A DNA stretch of 64,000 nt, taken from assembly GCA_020051695.1 (NCBI GenBank), contig JAGVQM010000006.1, positions 62,001-126,000 of the forward strand, in the 5' to 3' direction. Source of the stretch: Candidatus Zixiibacteriota bacterium (GTDB lineage Bacteria > Zixibacteria > MSB-5A5 > WJJR01 > JAJRUJ01). Positions 26,298 to 34,303 of the stretch are shown piece by piece. A program made the translations under genes and the position numbers. A model generated the notes under the pieces. The model saw only the letters and a program-made list of their open reading frames with translations, ran no database searches and was not told the origin of the DNA. Position 1 is the stretch's first letter; each line of letters opens with the position of its first letter.

Positions 26298-28682
26298 ATG
26301 AAGGGCATGATTCGTTTACTCGTGGGCGTATGGCTGGGCGTCTTAATGTTGACTATTGTTTCCATCACTGCGGTCGGCTTTGCTCAAGATGTCAATCAAC
26401 CAACGGTCAGCCCGCGTTTACATGATCAGCCAATAAGCGTTTCGGAGTTCCTGACTCCAGATGGTGGTTTCGATCTTGATGCGGCGCGGTCGTCGGGGTA
26501 CCAAGGGCCTCTGGATCTTGAGGGATTCACATCGGCCATCGACCCAGCCACGGGTCAGCCGTTGCTCCGGCCATCGGGAACCAACGAAACCACCGATGAT
26601 CCAGACGATATTTACTGGTCGCCACTCGGCTCGGGGATGAATTATTGGGTCCTCGCACTCACGGTCTATGACGACCTGTTGATCGCGGGGGGAGAGTTCA
26701 CAACGGCGGGAGGCATTGCGGCCAATTACATCGCTGCTTGGGATGGTTCTGTTTGGTCGCCGTTCGGCTCGGGCATGAATAACTATGTCTATGCACTCAC
26801 AGTTTATGACAACCAGCTAATCGCCGGGGGAAGGTTCACTACAGCGGGGGGTGTCGAGGCCAATTATATCGCCGCCTGGGACGGGTCTGGTTGGTCGCCG
26901 TTTGCCTCGGGGATGAATGAAGGGATCAATGTGCTCACGGTCTATGACAACCAGTTGATTGCGGGGGGATACTTCACAACGGCGGGGAGCGTTGCGGCCA
27001 ATTATGTCGCGTCCTGGGATGGGTTTGGCTGGTCGCCGCTCGGCTCGGGGATGAATGACTTTGTCCGCGCGCTCACGGTCTATGACAACCAGTTGATCGC
27101 GGGGGGACAGTTTACCACGGCCGGGGGCGTTGCGGCTAGTTACATCGCCGCCTGGGACGGGTCTAATTGGTCGCCAGTGGACACAGGCGAGTTCTTAACC
27201 TCGGGGATGGATTTGTGGGTCTTTGCGCTCACGGTATATGATAATAAGTTGATCGCTGGGGGATTCTTTTCCACGGCGGGGGGCGTTGCGGCCAATTCGA
27301 TCGCTGCTTGGGACGGGTTCGGCTGGTTGCCGCTCGGCTCGGGGATGTCGATGGAGCCGCATCCTCGTGTCAATGTGCTCACGGTCTATGACAACCAGTT
27401 GATCGCCGGGGGAGAATTTACCACCGCAGGGGGCGTTGTCGCCAATAACATCGCCACCTGGGACGGGTTCGGCTGGTCGCCGCTCGGTTCGGGGATGAAT
27501 AGTTGGGTCAGGACACTTACGGTCTACGACAACCAGTTGATCGCGGGGGGACCGTTTACCACGACAGGTGGAACGGTTTCCGCTTATATCGCACAGTGGA
27601 GTAAGTTGAGAGATTCTGATAGTGACGGTGTTCATGATTGGACGGATAATTGCCCGACAGATTACAACCCAGCCCAAATTGATATTGATGGCGATGGTCT
27701 AGGCGACGTATGTGATAATTGCATCGACTTCGACGGCGACGGTTATGGCAACCCGGATTTTCCCGAAAATACCTGTCCCAATGACAATTGTCCCGATGTT
27801 GCAAATCCGTTCCAAGTAGATACAGATGGTGACGGCAACGGCGACGCGTGCGACCTCTGCCCCGGTTTCAATGATTATGCGGATATGGACGCGGACGGTG
27901 TACCGAATGGCTGTGATAATTGCCTAAGTGACCCGAATGTCGGACAGGAAGATCAAGACGATGATGGGCGCGGGGACGTATGCGACAATTGCCCGACAGT
28001 CGGGAATTATAATCAGGCGGACGCGGACGGTGATGGGGTAGGCAATGTCTGCGATGCCTGCCCCGGTTATAACGACCATGACGATGCCGACGGGGATACC
28101 GTCCCCGACGGTTGCGACGCCTGTCCCGGTTTTGACGATTTGGCCGACGCCGACGGGGATACTATCGCCGACGGTTGTGATAATTGCATCAATGACGCAA
28201 ATCACGGCCAGGAAGACCGCGACAACGACGGCCGAGGCGATGCCTGCGATAATTGCCCGGACGATATCAATTACTCCCAGGCCGATGGCGATCAGGACGG
28301 CGTGGGCGATGTGTGCGACAATTGCCCCAATGATCCAAATTCAAATCAGGCAGACATCGACGAAGACGACATCGGCGATGTCTGCGATGATTGCGTTTGC
28401 GCCTATGCGCACTGTTATCTATCGGGTTCAATAATCGACGGTGATCCCGTAATAACACCGCTGGACGTGGCTTATATAGTCAACTATGTCTACAAGAACT
28501 TGGATGCTCGCCCCGTTTTGCCGAATTGCCCCGGCGACAACGGCGATTGGGATTGCAGCGGCGCGGTGACCCCGCTGGATGTCACGTACTACGTTCAGTA
28601 TGTCTACAGATCATCCGGCGTCGGCCCGTGTGATCCGTGCGAGTGCGAGCCGTATCCTAACGAGTGTCCGGCATTCCCGTAG
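26298..28682 (+). CDS. Secreted seven-bladed propeller / TSP3 / dockerin-like protein
   Basis: A 794-residue exported protein. ATG 26298 has a GGGGGAGGGG ribosome site and starts a signal peptide (GVWLGVLMLTIVSITAVGFA). Residues about 108-434 are seven repeats of roughly 46 residues with the core LTVYDNQLIAGG.FTTAGGV and an IAAWDG end, which suggests a seven-bladed propeller. Next come many Asp-rich thrombospondin type 3 calcium repeats (DGDGLGDVCDNC type). The C-terminus has two dockerin-like EF-hand segments, TPLDVAYIVNYVY and TPLDVTYYVQYVY. The family role is unknown; calcium-stabilised surface display is plausible. No cohesin protein is in the window. The upstream extension to 26217 has no signal-peptide character and is rejected. 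Confidence 0.8.
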   Translation: MKGMIRLLVGVWLGVLMLTIVSITAVGFAQDVNQPTVSPRLHDQPISVSEFLTPDGGFDLDAARSSGYQGPLDLEGFTSAIDPATGQPLLRPSGTNETTDDPDDIYWSPLGSGMNYWVLALTVYDDLLIAGGEFTTAGGIAANYIAAWDGSVWSPFGSGMNNYVYALTVYDNQLIAGGRFTTAGGVEANYIAAWDGSGWSPFASGMNEGINVLTVYDNQLIAGGYFTTAGSVAANYVASWDGFGWSPLGSGMNDFVRALTVYDNQLIAGGQFTTAGGVAASYIAAWDGSNWSPVDTGEFLTSGMDLWVFALTVYDNKLIAGGFFSTAGGVAANSIAAWDGFGWLPLGSGMSMEPHPRVNVLTVYDNQLIAGGEFTTAGGVVANNIATWDGFGWSPLGSGMNSWVRTLTVYDNQLIAGGPFTTTGGTVSAYIAQWSKLRDSDSDGVHDWTDNCPTDYNPAQIDIDGDGLGDVCDNCIDFDGDGYGNPDFPENTCPNDNCPDVANPFQVDTDGDGNGDACDLCPGFNDYADMDADGVPNGCDNCLSDPNVGQEDQDDDGRGDVCDNCPTVGNYNQADADGDGVGNVCDACPGYNDHDDADGDTVPDGCDACPGFDDLADADGDTIADGCDNCINDANHGQEDRDNDGRGDACDNCPDDINYSQADGDQDGVGDVCDNCPNDPNSNQADIDEDDIGDVCDDCVCAYAHCYLSGSIIDGDPVITPLDVAYIVNYVYKNLDARPVLPNCPGDNGDWDCSGAVTPLDVTYYVQYVYRSSGVGPCDPCECEPYPNECPAFP
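26619..27597 (+). repeat. Seven in-gene tandem repeats of about 138 bases
   Basis: Seven consecutive copies, most of them 138 bases, begin with SP.GSGMN in translation. The DNA is similar enough between copies to suggest recent internal duplication; copies 5 and 6 carry small insertions before SGM and after GMS. They encode the propeller blades of the secreted protein. Confidence 0.85.
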
Positions 28683-28734
28683 GTGATCGGGTTTTGGTGC
28701 CGCACCCAACCGATGCGTTAAGATTAAGCGTGGG

Positions 28735-28755
28735 GCAGGACCCGATGCAGTCCTG
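28735..28755 (+). terminator. Weak hairpin after the TSP3/dockerin-like gene
   Basis: GCAGGAC and GTCCTGT arms with an 8-base loop lie 53 bases after the stop. Only a broken T-rich stretch follows, so termination is uncertain. Confidence 0.35.
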
Positions 28756-28812
28756 TCATATTATTTCTTGCCAATCGGCAGGATCACTTCGCTCGGATTC
28801 TGCCCGGCGCGG

Positions 28813-29223
28813 TTACTGCCAGGCGCCGATTATGATGCCGACCACCACCAGCCCGCACAGATGATACGTGACATTGATCAAACTGAGCGCCACGGGTCGG
28901 GCTTCAAATTTGTCGTTCATCCACAGCGCGGCGGCAATCAGGCAAATCCCAAGGAGCAGGCTGACTTTAATGCCGTCCCCGATCGTTCCCCCGCCAGTCC
29001 AGCTCATAATGCGCGCGATACCATACGCGGCGAAAAATGCAGTGACAATCGCCCACACGTAATTCAGCGGCGAAAAGTCAGCGGCGACTTGCTCTTTCGT
29101 CTTGCCGATACCCCGCATCCAGGCGTTGCCGAACAGGGCGGGTGAATACCACAATGCGCCCAGGATCATGTACGCCACAGCCGCAGCCAGCACCGCCGGA
29201 AAGTTGATTGTCGATGGTCCCAT
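28813..29223 (-). CDS. DUF1761-type four-span membrane protein
   Basis: A 136-residue integral membrane protein with four hydrophobic spans. The opening NFPAVLAAAVAYMILGALWY, with SPALFGNAWMRGIG after it, and the closing YHLCGLVVVGIIIGAWQ fit the DUF1761 family, whose function is unknown. ATG 29223 has an AGGAGGATTTTATCC leader, a near-ideal ribosome site; the frame is open further upstream but lacks one. Both neighbours on this strand also encode membrane or exported products. No partner is obvious. Confidence 0.7.
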   Translation of the reverse strand: MGPSTINFPAVLAAAVAYMILGALWYSPALFGNAWMRGIGKTKEQVAADFSPLNYVWAIVTAFFAAYGIARIMSWTGGGTIGDGIKVSLLLGICLIAAALWMNDKFEARPVALSLINVTYHLCGLVVVGIIIGAWQ

Positions 29224-29401
29224 GGATAAAATCCTCCTATTTTTGGAGTATTTTACGGGAATCGGGCACGAAACGCTAGCCGGGCAAACAAGAAATCCCG
29301 CGGATTGGCGCCGGGTACTCCGTCGTACCATTGCATTACCTGGGAATGCCTTCGTTTACGTCCGAGCCGAGCGGGGACCAGCTCTGACCGTCCCAGGATG
29401 A

Positions 29402-29641
29402 TTACTGTCCGGCGTTTCTCGATCGTGACCACCGGTCGGCCAGCGGCCGGGAAACCGGAATGGCGGCGATCGAACAGACGGCAAACAGCACGACCTGGGT
29501 CAGGTAGGAATCGGTCACGACCGTCGCTAATGCCGCGATCAGCGCCCCCGCGGCAAAACAGATAAACAAAAACGAGGGTTTGGCAATCACCAGGAGCACG
29601 AACACAATCGCCAACGCCACCCAAATCATAACAGGACTCAT
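29402..29641 (-). CDS. Short membrane protein resembling an NfeD N-terminal half
   Basis: A 79-residue frame beginning MSPVMIWVALAIVFVLLVIA. It has two to three hydrophobic spans (to about residue 62) and ends in a basic tail DRWSRSRNAGQ. The layout recalls the membrane half of short NfeD proteins, which normally continue into a cytoplasmic OB domain of about 70 residues. No OB-like sequence is seen downstream in any frame. It may be a truncated NfeD gene or an unrelated small membrane protein. It lies between the S9 peptidase gene and the DUF1761 gene on the same strand. Confidence 0.5.
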   Translation of the reverse strand: MSPVMIWVALAIVFVLLVIAKPSFLFICFAAGALIAALATVVTDSYLTQVVLFAVCSIAAIPVSRPLADRWSRSRNAGQ

Positions 29642-29764
29642 CGGTTACTCCCCAGTCAACGGCCTCGGCTATCAGGGCCGGTCATCACTTCAGTTGCCCG
29701 GAATTTCAAGACATCTTGCCGCCAGGCGCCCGTTGGATTTTTCATGGCCTGCAGCAGACGTCCG

Positions 29765-31798
29765 TCATTTCAAATACTTGTCGAACCATTCGACAATGAA
29801 TTTCAACCGGGCCAGCCGGCGGTCAGGGCGGCCGTGACGGCTCAAGCCGTGCGATTCTTCCGGAAACCGGACAAACTCCACCTTGCGGCGCAACAGTTTC
29901 AACGTCGTGAATAACTGCTCGCCCTGCTCGATCGAACAACGCAAGTCATTTTCCGAATGAATAATCAACAGCGGCGTCCGGATATTCCGGGCATAGGTGA
30001 TCGGCGATTGCCGCTTATACCCCTCCTCATTGGTCCAGGGGAAACCGCCGAATTCGCGGTGGTCCTCAAAACCGATATCCGATGAACCCATAAAGGAGCG
30101 CAAATCGGTCACGCTGCGCTGGGTGACCGCCGCCTTGAACTTCGTGGTATGGCCGACGATCCAGTTGGTCATGTAGCCGCCGTATGAACCGCCGGTGACG
30201 CCCAGCCGTTTGCCGTTAATATATTTTTTCTGTTTTAGGTATTCGACCCCGGCCATGATATCGTCGTAATCAACCGTGCCCCAGTCTTTGACGATTGCGC
30301 CGGAAAAATCCTCACCATAGCCGTGCGATCCCCGTGGGTTGCAGTAAAACACCACGTACCCCCGCGCCGCCAGCAGCTGCATCTCGTGGAAAAACGTGAA
30401 CCCGTACTGTGTGCGCGGCCCGCCATGGATTTCGACCACCGCCGGGTACTTGCGCGTGGGTTTGAAGCCCGGGGGTTTTAAAATCCAGCCCTGCACTCTT
30501 GTTTTCCCGGAACGGAACCAGATAGTCTGCGGTTTTTGAATCTGTACCCCGGCTAATAACTCTTTATTGAAGTCGCTCAATTGGCGCGGTACGCCCGCTT
30601 TTTTCCCGGAGAGGTTCATGATGAACACTTCAGCCGGCGCGGTGGCGGTGGAGATCACTGCCGCGGCAACCGGCGCTTTGGCCGCACAGGCGAATACCAA
30701 CACGTGGAATTCTCCATGGGTGAGTTGCCGCAATTGCCGCCCGCCGGCGGAGACCGCATGGACATTATTGGCGCCTGCGAAACTGGAAAGAAAATAAATC
30801 GTCTTGCCGTCATGCGCCCATTCCAGGACAGTCCCGTGTCCTTCACCTGTGTCCGAGATTGTCGAATCAAAGGCCTGCTGATCCAGGCGCGGCGTCAAAT
30901 CGGCGGCTTGCGGTTTGCCGCTGGGGCCAACCGCCCAGACATGGGTATTGGTCACCCCCCAGGCATCATCGGGGTTGGTATGGCCGAGATAGGCGATTTT
31001 CTTGCCGTTGGGCGCATACCGTGGGTTGGCAATCGGCCCTGCCGGCGTGGGAATTCTCCTGACCTTGCCGCCGCCGGCCGGGACCCACCACAGGTCCTGG
31101 CGCAGCAGTTCGCGGTCGGGGTCCGGCTGACGGTTGGAAATGAACACAATTCGTTTGCCATCGGGTGACCATACTGGCGTTTCATCGTCATAACGCCCTT
31201 TAGTGAGTTGCTGCCCCTTGCCGTCCGCAATATCGAAAACCCAGATATGATAGCTGTCCGCCGGCCGGAAACCCTCCGCATCCAACCGATAAAACAACCG
31301 GGTGATATGCCGGTAGACGGGCGCCTCTTTCTTGGGTGGCGTATCGTCTTTTTTCTCGCCCGCCTTTTTATCCTGGTCTTTTGCCGCGCCGGGGGCCGGG
31401 TCGTTTTGCCGGAACGCGCAGACCAGTCTTTTCCCGTCGGGAGAGAAAGAAACCGAAGCGAACGAACCGTCTTTGGTCACCAGTTCCCGCGCCTCGCCGC
31501 CGTCCACGCCGATGAGATAAATCCCCGGATAGTCGTGGCGTTTTCCGGTGAACGCAATCATGTGGCCGTCGGGCGAGAACGCCGGGTTGCCGTCATTGCG
31601 TTTGCCGAACGTAAACTGACGTGCCTCGCCGCCGGTGGCGTCTACCAGCCACAGATGTGAATAGTATTTCTTTTTATCCTCGCTGATTGTTTCGACTGCA
31701 CAACAGATCGTGCCGCCGTCCGGCGAGATTGCACAGCCACGGACAAATTTCATTCGGATCAAATCCTCGGCTGTCATTTTTTGTTTTTTGGCCGCCAT
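29765..31798 (-). CDS. S9 family prolyl oligopeptidase / acylaminoacyl-peptidase
   Basis: A 677-residue serine peptidase. The N-terminal part is a beta-propeller with TolB-like blades (FSPDGHMIAFTGKRHD, WSPDGKRIVFISNRQ). The C-terminal alpha/beta hydrolase has the nucleophile in GGSYGGYM (Ser at about residue 538), an acid in IHSENDLRC and the His in EESHGLSRHG. No signal peptide is present, so a cytoplasmic peptide- or acyl-peptide-trimming role is likely. ATG 31798 has GGAGGGAACCGG directly upstream; the 12 extra upstream codons are dropped. A Lys/Asp/Pro linker near residue 140-160 (DQDKKAGEKKDDTPPKK) is an unusual insertion in the propeller. Confidence 0.92.
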   Translation of the reverse strand: MAAKKQKMTAEDLIRMKFVRGCAISPDGGTICCAVETISEDKKKYYSHLWLVDATGGEARQFTFGKRNDGNPAFSPDGHMIAFTGKRHDYPGIYLIGVDGGEARELVTKDGSFASVSFSPDGKRLVCAFRQNDPAPGAAKDQDKKAGEKKDDTPPKKEAPVYRHITRLFYRLDAEGFRPADSYHIWVFDIADGKGQQLTKGRYDDETPVWSPDGKRIVFISNRQPDPDRELLRQDLWWVPAGGGKVRRIPTPAGPIANPRYAPNGKKIAYLGHTNPDDAWGVTNTHVWAVGPSGKPQAADLTPRLDQQAFDSTISDTGEGHGTVLEWAHDGKTIYFLSSFAGANNVHAVSAGGRQLRQLTHGEFHVLVFACAAKAPVAAAVISTATAPAEVFIMNLSGKKAGVPRQLSDFNKELLAGVQIQKPQTIWFRSGKTRVQGWILKPPGFKPTRKYPAVVEIHGGPRTQYGFTFFHEMQLLAARGYVVFYCNPRGSHGYGEDFSGAIVKDWGTVDYDDIMAGVEYLKQKKYINGKRLGVTGGSYGGYMTNWIVGHTTKFKAAVTQRSVTDLRSFMGSSDIGFEDHREFGGFPWTNEEGYKRQSPITYARNIRTPLLIIHSENDLRCSIEQGEQLFTTLKLLRRKVEFVRFPEESHGLSRHGRPDRRLARLKFIVEWFDKYLK

Positions 31799-31895
31799 CC
31801 GGTTCCCTCCGATTTCGCGGGTTTTATCCACCAACCGTGAAAATACATGGCGCTAAAGGCGTTGGCAACCAGGAAACTGCCGCCACAGATAAAAC

Positions 31896-31926
31896 TTGAA
31901 ACCGGGCGTTCCGTAACCGATATAAT
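31896..31926 (+). promoter_or_regulatory. Candidate sigma70 promoter for the lipoprotein gene
   Basis: TTGAAA, 19 bases, then a perfect TATAAT. The spacer is slightly long. Transcription would start about 25 bases before the ATG at 31957. Confidence 0.5.
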
Positions 31927-31956
31927 AAGAGTAGGTTAAACCGGTGAGGTAGGGCG

Positions 31957-32724
31957 ATGAGGCAGATTATTTATTTACTGACCATTTGTACAGTGCTGGC
32001 GTTGCTGGGGTGCGACGGTACGCCGACCGGAAAAACCGAACCGGCGGATTACACATTATTCGGGCTGGCCGAAATCAACCTGGAATCCGACGCCGAATAC
32101 CTGTACTTGGAGTTTCTTAAAGAGTCGGCGCCGATCCCCGGGTCATTCGCCCGGATGGGAAACGATACCCTGTATTTTAATACCAATGGCGTAATCAACC
32201 AGGCCATGCCTGCCGGGACCTGGCAGTATAACACTGATCTGGTGATTACCGTGTACGATACGACTGCCGATTACACCCATACGCTCACCGAACGGATGCC
32301 CGGCGATGTCACCGTGGTCAATTTTGTGCCGACCACCCACATTTATCAGGGGGGCAATGTTGTGGTTGAGTGGGCCGGTTCGCCGGCGGCTTCGGGCGTG
32401 CTGGTGACCTGCCTGCCCCGATTGTCAAACTCGGCAGCGCCGGGTTTCGCCGCAAGCTACGGCGCGGGTGTTTCAACGGCGACCATCGGCCCGGAGGCGT
32501 TTATCAATCCCTATTCCGGGATCCGTGTAGCCGACAGCTTTTTCGTGTATGTTACACTCTATAACCCGAGCTTCGAAATCAGGCCGGGCGCGGCGTATAC
32601 TGCTTTTGACCAGATGGACAATTTGAGTTTCCCCAATTCGGTTTCGGGAAACAATATTGCCGGTATCTTCGGCGCTGCGGTCGTCGCCCACCGTGAAATC
32701 CTCGAGGTCGTCGCGCAGGAGTAG
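31957..32724 (+). CDS. Predicted lipoprotein of unknown function
   Basis: A 255-residue protein with a lipoprotein signal: the hydrophobic segment IIYLLTICTVLALLGC has its lipobox LLGC at residues 16-19. The residue after Cys is Asp, which in enterobacteria would favour inner-membrane retention; that rule may not hold here. The mature part is beta-rich with no recognised domain. Repeated short strands (VITVYDTTADYTHTLTERM, VVVEWAGSPAASGVLVTC) suggest a beta-sandwich fold. It is flanked by divergent and convergent genes with its own promoter and terminator, so it is probably monocistronic. Confidence 0.7.
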   Translation: MRQIIYLLTICTVLALLGCDGTPTGKTEPADYTLFGLAEINLESDAEYLYLEFLKESAPIPGSFARMGNDTLYFNTNGVINQAMPAGTWQYNTDLVITVYDTTADYTHTLTERMPGDVTVVNFVPTTHIYQGGNVVVEWAGSPAASGVLVTCLPRLSNSAAPGFAASYGAGVSTATIGPEAFINPYSGIRVADSFFVYVTLYNPSFEIRPGAAYTAFDQMDNLSFPNSVSGNNIAGIFGAAVVAHREILEVVAQE

Positions 32725-32749
32725 GCGCGACGGTAATTAGAACTTTTCG

Positions 32750-32779
32750 GGCAGGGCCTGGTGCGGTCCTGCCTTTTTT
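32750..32779 (+). terminator. Terminator after the lipoprotein gene
   Basis: Stem GGCAGG / CCTGCC followed by six T, 25 bases after the stop codon. Confidence 0.75.
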
Positions 32780-32847
32780 CATGTCGTCACGTCGCGCGTG
32801 CCGGGTTTCCCGGTGCCTGAGGCCGATTCAGGGCGGCCTCTGAGCAT

Positions 32848-32878
32848 AAAAAAAGCCGGACTCGTTTGAGTCCGGCTT
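32848..32878 (-). terminator. Terminator after the PEP-CTERM gene
   Basis: An 11-bp perfect stem AAGCCGGACTC / GAGTCCGGCTT with a 4-base loop. It ends in a T-run on the minus strand, about 31 bases downstream of the stop at 32910. Confidence 0.9.
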
Positions 32879-32909
32879 GTAATTGTGATCAAGTTGATCC
32901 GGATGCTAT

Positions 32910-33593
32910 TTACGCTCTTTTTGCGCGTTTGCGGCGGTAGGCCGCGGCGCCCATCAGGCCCAGTCCCAACAGCGTGAGCGTGGCCGGTTCCGGCACCGGC
33001 GTCCCGTGTTCCAGCTGATCGAAATTCAGGTATTCGTCACCCGTGAACTCGAACCGCGCGGTACGGAAGTACTGGTCGTTGACCACACCGAAAAATGTGG
33101 CGCCGGCCCAATTATCATGGATGGCAAAATCGTTCAGCGTATTGCCGAGATCATCAAGGAATGACACCGTCGTCGGCGGCGCAAAATCGATGGAGGTGAT
33201 ATCGACGCCGAACGAGTTGATCGCGTTGTCGAAGTTGAATTCGACGATCGTGGTGCCAGTGCCGAAGGTCTCGAAGGTCATGACCGAATTGCCCTCGGTG
33301 GTAATCAGATTATTCCCGCTGGTTTGATAGAATCCTGTACCGTTAATCAGGGAAGCCGTGAACAAGCCGAAATCGATCGGATTTCCCGCGGCAAACGACT
33401 CAAATCCTTCCAGCATCAAACTGCCGCCGCCAAATGTCGCGGCACTCCGCCACACATTGCGTTGGGCCGTAAGGGTCGCCAAATCCCCCGGCAAAACGCC
33501 ATTCGCGAGATAGTATGTCGGCACCGCGAACGCGGTAGAACTGCAGACCGCCACGACAATCAGCGCCAATACGAGTTTAATTCCTGCTTTCAT
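32910..33593 (-). CDS. PEP-CTERM sorting-signal protein
   Basis: A 227-residue exported protein. ATG 33593 follows a GGGGAGGATTCACC ribosome site and opens a signal peptide (GIKLVLALIVVAVCSSTAFA). The C-terminus is a complete PEP-CTERM signal: VPEPATLTLLGLGLMG, then an Arg/Lys cluster. Such tails are recognised by an exosortase (EpsH/XrtA type), which transfers the protein to the surface or an exopolysaccharide. The middle is a beta-rich domain with FESFAAGNPIDFG and EFNFDNAINSFGVDITS, common in PEP-CTERM proteins but of unknown role. No exosortase is in the window. A GG-N10-GC element upstream suggests sigma54 control. Confidence 0.85.
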   Translation of the reverse strand: MKAGIKLVLALIVVAVCSSTAFAVPTYYLANGVLPGDLATLTAQRNVWRSAATFGGGSLMLEGFESFAAGNPIDFGLFTASLINGTGFYQTSGNNLITTEGNSVMTFETFGTGTTIVEFNFDNAINSFGVDITSIDFAPPTTVSFLDDLGNTLNDFAIHDNWAGATFFGVVNDQYFRTARFEFTGDEYLNFDQLEHGTPVPEPATLTLLGLGLMGAAAYRRKRAKRA

Positions 33594-33712
33594 GGTGAAT
33601 CCTCCCCTGTTGCGTTTAATATGTTTTTGATAAGTCGTTTCCATCCCTGTGCTTACAAACAAACCGGCATGATTTCTCAATATAGAGATTATGTCATGCC
33701 AACGTTATTTTT

Positions 33713-33730
33713 GAGCATATCCTATGCCGG
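33713..33730 (-). promoter_or_regulatory. Candidate sigma54 promoter upstream of the PEP-CTERM gene
   Basis: On the minus strand CGGCATAGGATATGCTC has GG and GC ten bases apart, the -24/-12 spacing, with GGCA and TGC matching the consensus. It lies about 122 bases before the ATG. PEP-CTERM genes in several lineages use sigma54 with PrsK/PrsR; whether this organism does is unknown. Confidence 0.35.
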
Positions 33731-33903
33731 TTGGCGTAATTCAATGTATGTCATTATCAATCAATATTTTACCGTGATGCACGGGAATTCGATATGTCTA
33801 TGAATTGTCCAAAAAACCGACAATTTAGACGCTGGGCGAGAGGGGTATTGAGTGAACTTATTCACAATTAATAAGTTATCGCCAGAATCTATCCAACCGG
33901 TAC

Positions 33904-33995
33904 GTCCAATCGCTGGACACCATTTCGGTCGGGTGGTGCGGATCCGACCGTGAGGATTAGCCCCGAGGTTGGCCAAGGGCCGGGGGCCTTTTGTG
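33904..33995 (+). ncRNA. Possible structured RNA (consecutive hairpins)
   Basis: Three helices follow each other in a region without a gene: GTCCA/TGGAC at 33904-33918, CGGTCGG/CCGACCG at 33926-33950, and a C/G-rich arm ending GGGGGCC with TTTT near 33990. The rest of 33594-34132 holds the PEP-CTERM leader and nothing else recognisable. No known riboswitch motif was identified, and the strand and limits are uncertain. Confidence 0.25.
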
Positions 33996-34132
33996 CTTCA
34001 ACGATGCGATTTCCGCCTTACTGGAATGATGGACTTCTGGAGCAGCCTCTCCGCATCTGCCCCGATCTATGGTTGCAGATCGTCCGCCAGTGAAGAGGCG
34101 GAGATGCAATCTGGACAATGTCCTGCAAAAAA

Positions 34133-34204
34133 AGCGGGTGATGGGGGTCGAACCCACGACGTCAAGCTTGGGAAGCTTGCATTCTACCGCTGAATTACAC
34201 CCGC
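34133..34204 (-). tRNA. tRNA-Gly(CCC)
   Basis: A 72-base cloverleaf on the minus strand: acceptor GCGGGTG/CACCCGC, D-loop CAGCGGTAGAAT, anticodon arm CAAGC-TTCCCAA-GCTTG with anticodon CCC, and T arm GTGGG-TTCGACC-CCCA(T). It reads GGG glycine codons. The 3' CCA is not encoded. Confidence 0.95.
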
Positions 34205-34303
34205 TTCTGCTGCAAATTCTATGAATTTGGCTGTCAAAGTCAAGCGCAAATCTTTATCCGCGCCGGTATTTAGGCGGGGAAGATATCTTGCTGACAGACA
34301 AAA

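Noticed and set aside
27600-28400. CRISPR-like periodicity in the TSP3 region
   Set aside because: The repeats are in-frame protein repeats of Asp-rich calcium motifs with variable spacing, not identical repeats with unique spacers.
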